Below, piece after piece: positions 60,399 through 64,000 of a stretch of DNA of 64,000 nt. The position numbers were made by a program, and so were the translations under genes. The notes beneath the pieces were generated by a model. The model was not told the origin of the DNA, did no database searches, and worked only from the letters and a program-made list of their open reading frames with translations. The DNA comes from Spirodela intermedia (lineage: Eukaryota > Streptophyta > Magnoliopsida > Alismatales > Araceae), in NCBI GenBank assembly GCA_902729315.2, contig LR746272.1:992001-1056000 (forward strand), read 5' to 3'. Positions within the stretch are counted from its first letter, which is position 1. Each line of letters begins with the position of its first letter.

Positions 60399-60590
60399 TT
60401 CTCTTTCTCTCTCTATCTCTATCGCTGTCTCTCTCTGTCTCTCTCTGTCTCCCTCTATCTCTCTCTATCTCTACTGTGTCTGTCTCAGCCGATGTTGGAC
60501 GGGGGTTTTGAACTGATTAGAATGCAATGCGTGGCGGATGAGAGATGAGATAACCGGGCCGATAATGCGGCTCAACTTTCAGCATATCTG
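55919..60590. other. Intergenic region with CT and GGAGCC repeats
   Basis: No supported gene. Simple repeats: (CT)n at 56856-56898 and 56986-57055, a GGAGCC/GGAGAC hexamer repeat at 57726-57759, and a (CT)n tract with CTAT/CTGT variants at 60349-60470. 58.2-59.5 kb is AT-rich. The GC-rich stretch 59.8-60.34 kb opens frames in several registers and contains a G run (60119-60133), but no domain is visible. Minus-strand frames at 57650-57931 and 58027-58221 might be exons of an unknown small gene; evidence is weak. Confidence 0.4.
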
Positions 60591-60639
60591 CGGGTTTTGA
60601 AGGGCCTAAAAGGGTCGTTGCGTGACGCTTGTAAGTTTG

Positions 60640-61110
60640 ACTGGGCCGAGAAGGATTGGCCCAATTATAATACTGGGCCGCAGGACAGAGGGAAGGTGGC
60701 GGCCATCGTAACAGATGATCAGAAAAAGCCCAAAATAGCATGCAATCGGCCCAATATACATTATTCTCCGTCCACGCATCGTATCGGGCACCCAAATATA
60801 GGCCCAATAATACTCACAATGGGCCCAATGCATTAGTTTTTACGTACGGGGAAGGGTTGACCCAATATTGGCCCAACTATAAGACTGGGCCGCGGGACAG
60901 AGGGTAGGTGGCGGCCACCGTAACAGCGGATCAGTAAACGCCCAAAATAGCACGCGATCGGCCCAATGGACAACATTAGATGACTGTCCGCTCCCACTCG
61001 CAAACCCTACCGTCCCCCGTCCTCCACTCCGTCGCCGTTACCCCGGCGGCGATCACGGCATCCGCCCTCTCTCCTCTCCGTTGACCGCTAAGATACTCTC
61101 TCTCTCTCTC
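60640..61110 (+). promoter_or_regulatory. Promoter of the eL36 gene, rich in site II motifs
   Basis: Between 60641 and 60967 there are about nine TGGGCC or GGCCCA motifs. These are site II elements bound by TCP factors and typical of plant ribosomal-protein promoters. A CT-rich leader (61096-61117) precedes the coding region, as expected for ribosomal-protein genes. Two diverged copies of a block of about 100 bases make up most of the region. Confidence 0.75.
60655..60967 (+). repeat. Direct duplication of a 100-base promoter block
   Basis: Copy 1 spans 60655-60756 and copy 2 spans 60867-60967. Both begin ATTGGCCCAA, contain CTGGGCCGC, GACAGAGGG and GGTGGCGGCC, and end with CAAAATAGCA...CGGCCCAAT. 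They differ at roughly one base in ten. Each copy carries three site II motifs. Confidence 0.85.
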
Positions 61111-61213
61111 CCTCTCTCGACTTGCGGATTCTCTCTTGGTATTCATCTCTTTGTCTTCCATTAGGTTTCTGAACGGGTTCTTGTGGGTGCTAACCAGGAA
61201 GGCGGACGCGCCG

Positions 61214-62542
61214 ATGGCCCCCAAGCAGCCGAACACTGGTCTCTTTGTGGGGCTGAACAAGGGGCATGTCGTCACCAAGAGGGAGATAGCCCCCCGTCCC
61301 TCGGCTTGGAAAGGGGTACGAACTGGTGGACACTGAGTCTCATACTCCTCACCAAGAGCGTTAGGAGAGTTGTTTCCACTGCGGCGACGCCAGATGTGGC
61401 GGGGTCTCTGGTTTCCGTGAGTCTCCTTGCCTAGTTGGGCGTGATCTGATCCAGAAAACGAGCAAGAGGGTGCACTTTGTGAGGAACGTGATTAGGGAAG
61501 TCGCGGGTTTCGCTCCATACGAGAAGAGGGTAACTGAGCTCCTCAAGGTCGGTAAAGACAAGCGAGCTCTCAAGTTGGCGAAGAGGAAGCTGGGCACTCA
61601 CAAGAGGGCCAAGAAGAAGCGTGAGGAGATGGCCGGCGTCTTGAGGAAGATGAGGTTCGTCTCATCCTATCCCTTCACTAACATACTCTCTATCTCCGGT
61701 TCTATTTTCCTTTCTCTTCATGGATGATTACATGAATATGACTATAGTTTGGGCTAATTGGGTGTGTAAATATCACTAATTGGCAATATAAATCAAGAAA
61801 TATATTATCAAAGTACATAATTTTTTTTAGGGGGAAGAACTTTTGATGAAGTATCGCTTTCAAAAAAGTATTATTTACTGCACTGTTGGGGAAGAACCCA
61901 AGAAAAGCGATGGATCTTGCTGGGAAATTGGTAGATATGATATAATATTGCTTCAGTGGGGCATCACTCTCGGCAATGTCGCCAAGAAAACCCAGATCAT
62001 AATTTTTTTATCTCATTTAAATTAATTTTATTTATTTTTATGGAAACTTACCTGCAAAAAAAGTCAAGCCGACTAATTTTCATTGGGACTTCTATGTGGA
62101 TCTCCTTGTCAACGATCTAATACTGCCATTATTGCCTCAATTTCTGTTCCAAGGAAAAAAAAATCTGATGGGTTCCTCATCTGTGGCAAAAAAATGATCA
62201 GATAGTACTGTGGCTCCCCATTTTTCTCCTTTTACTGTGCCCCTCATCCGAGCTGAATCCCCCGGTTGACTTATTGCTTATTGGTCCGAAAAAAGGGATG
62301 AGCTGCTTTCTTATAGCTTATATGATCTGAATATGATTCCGCAGATTGATTTCTTCAGGAACCCATGGTTGACTTTATCTCCTCGTTGTTCCTCATCTGA
62401 GCAGATTCCGTGAAATGAGTGAATCATCGGTTATTTTGACTTCTGATCCCATGGCTGCTTGTTTAGTCAACGATTCATGAGATCACTGACTGTAGCACCC
62501 TCCTTTGCATGGCTCTGCAGGTCTGCAGCTCTTCGTCGATGA
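61214..62542 (+). CDS. RPL36: 60S ribosomal protein L36 (eL36)
   Basis: eL36 is a structural protein of the large cytosolic ribosomal subunit. Three coding exons: 61214-61315, 61455-61654, 62521-62542. They join in phase to 107 residues, the usual plant length. Exon 1 gives [18 protein letters not shown], the plant N-terminus. Exon 2 holds [32 protein letters not shown] and [13 protein letters not shown], all highly conserved. Exon 3 encodes only SAALRR and the stop. Two oddities: plant proteins usually have PSDRKG at the end of exon 1, but here it reads PSAWKG, and the usual SAGGGDKKK-type tail is replaced by SAALRR. The last exon was chosen because its acceptor (CTCTGCAG) and first codons (R-S-A) match the family. 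It may be a divergent paralogue. Confidence 0.9.
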
Positions 62543-62993
62543 TCGATGGCTCTTAGGATCTCGTCGTTGCCATTCTGGGTAAAGATAGGAATTTTAGATC
62601 GGGTCCGTTTTGTCTGTCTTGGTTCGTCTGTTTGACCGTCTCGAAATGGCGTCAAACTTTCGGATGTTATTCTTGTAATTTCCCTGTTTTAAGGTGGGTA
62701 GGGGTTGTCTCTTGTGTCGGTCAACGAGCGCCGGGCCACGTGGCTGGCTGTGGTTGGGCCAAGGCTGCATGCTTGTGGCTGAGTGGGGGGCTTTGCCACT
62801 TATCGGGCTTATTTCACCCGTCTTAGTTCATTATACGTCGGATTCGGGTCCGCTCGGATTATGTGGCTGCGGTTGTGGAGGTAGGTCCACCTCATGAGTT
62901 CGCGATTTTCTCCAGTATAAATGAAAGGCGCGTTTCCCGCCCGCGCCTTGGGTGCGGGGGGGGGGGGGAGAGAGGGAGAGAGAGCAGGGAGAG
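62543..62993. other. Spacer between eL36 and the next gene
   Basis: It contains the eL36 3' flank and the promoter of the following plus-strand gene. No separate gene is seen. A G run (62957-62968) and a GA-rich leader lie just before the next ATG. Confidence 0.4.
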
Positions 62994-64000
62994 ATGGGGA
63001 GACGTCTGCATAGCGGCTGCGAGATCTGCTCCCGATCTCCTCCGACGGCGTGGCTTCGCCGCCAACGGAAGCTCCAGGAGGTCGTCAGGCGTCACGAGGA
63101 GTGCAGGACGGTGTTCCGGGACCTTAGGTTAGAGATCAAGTCTGGATTGATGGAGGTGAGGGGGCTACCGAGAGCATCTGTCTTTGTGAGCTTGGAGAGC
63201 ACGCGGATCGATCTCTGGCCGGCCGGCCTCTCGTTTTGATTATACGCAGGTTGGCGACGTGTTCGATTCGATCTCCGTTCCTCTAATGAAGCTTGTCGGG
63301 CTCAAGGTCGAAGAGATGGCCGGCGATGGGAAATCCAGCGCCATTATCATCAGTCCAGAGCTATACGTGGTGTCAAGCGGCTTCTCTGCTGTTTTGTTTT
63401 CCCTTTGTTTTCATTGATCCCTATTCGAATCTTATTTCTTATGCGTGGATTCATTTATCCTGAAGTTTAATGGATTCGCCGAGAGACCCGCAGTTTCTGG
63501 CAAACGATGCTATGCTTCGATGAAAGAGGTGAGGACTGTCGAAGGCTTTAAATACATTCACGTGGATTTGTGATTACTCCGGTTTCCTATCAATTGGCAG
63601 AATAGTACCTGTGATCTTGCTGGTGATAAGGTCAATGGATTTCCTCGGGAGCTTCCAGTTTCGTATACAGAGGTGAGAATGCGAAATGAATTCGGATTCA
63701 TGTGCCGATCCTGGGAGATTTCCTCTCCTCGATTGCTATGGATTGACATATACTCCGCTCTCACGATCACAAAGGCTTCGATCGCATGCCATTGTACCTT
63801 TTCTGGTCTCTGAGTTTGAAGACTTTTTCAGGGAGCAAGTTACAGTGCCCAAGCAAAGGAAGCATGCGAAGAGATCTTAGAGAAGCAGAGGCTACTTGCG
63901 CAACGCTTGGTCCGCCTGCTCCGCAGCATCGTGGCCCACCTCGTCTACAACCAGGAGAGTATCCGCTATGCCTTCGATTACACACATAACTCCCTTCGCC
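62994..64000 (+). CDS. Unrecognised multi-exon gene, 5' part only
   Basis: Five exons can be chained in phase 0: 62994-63155, 63250 to about 63366 (or 63369), 63466-63528, 63601-63672, and 63832 to the window end, with no stop. All have GT donors and AG acceptors of good quality. Exon 1 encodes a basic N-terminus with LQEVVRRHEECRTVFRDLR. Exon 2 gives VGDVFDSISVPLMKLVGLK and IIISPELY. Exon 5 begins GASYSAQAKEACEEILEKQ and continues as a Leu/Arg-rich, probably helical or coiled-coil segment (RLLAQRLVRLLRSIV). I do not recognise the family. Regular exon phasing over 1 kb makes a real gene likely. It follows eL36 on the same strand. Confidence 0.6.

Noticed and set aside
59663-60516. Frames of 224 and 227 codons on opposite strands
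   Set aside because: Low-complexity Pro/Ser/Arg translations running into the CT microsatellite; no domain.

Overview
This is nuclear DNA from a flowering plant. The protein-coding genes are split by GT-AG introns and match plant-specific forms (WAV2, NF-YA, HUB2, a DUF716 membrane protein, a QALGGH-type C2H2 zinc finger, cytosolic ribosomal protein eL36). The intergenic DNA holds decayed Ty1/copia retrotransposons whose primer sites match the initiator tRNA-Met type, and many long (GA)n/(CT)n tracts. The species cannot be fixed from the sequence. All exon boundaries below were derived by hand from splice sites, reading phase and protein conservation.

Layout. (1) Positions 1-13.2 kb are AT-rich retrotransposon debris: a copia RNase H scrap, a plus-strand copia element with two LTRs (2038-8858) embedded in a tandem LTR/internal chain, and a related minus-strand copy (about 8985-13241) facing it, so the pair forms a large imperfect inverted repeat. 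The minus-strand copy abuts a broken F-box gene (13263-13927). (2) Positions 14.3-17.1 kb hold three diverged copies of another LTR-derived repeat with a primer site and a gag scrap. (3) Positions 17.2-41.3 kb are a gene-dense block: WAV2 (minus, 7 coding exons) diverging from an NF-YA gene (plus), which converges on HUB2 (minus, 19 coding exons). (4) Positions 43-44 kb hold an intronless DUF716/TMEM45-like gene. (5) Positions 44-55 kb are mostly non-coding with a striking all-purine minisatellite and long GATA/GA microsatellites. (6) An intronless C2H2 zinc-finger gene lies at 55.1-55.9 kb. (7) An eL36 gene at 61.2-62.5 kb has a promoter carrying a duplicated block rich in TGGGCC/GGCCCA site II motifs. 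An unrecognised multi-exon gene starts at 62,994 and runs off the window.

Functional links. The genes do not form an obvious pathway. Three act in the nucleus: NF-YA (CCAAT-box binding), HUB2 (H2B mono-ubiquitination) and the zinc-finger protein (probable repressor, C-terminal EAR motif). The most informative regulatory signal is a good miR169-type site just downstream of the NF-YA stop codon. It overlaps a potential intron that begins at that same stop codon. The same NF-YA gene also shows two compensating one-base frame breaks in its first recognised coding exon. A four-run G-quadruplex motif lies in the short space between the convergent NF-YA and HUB2 3' ends.
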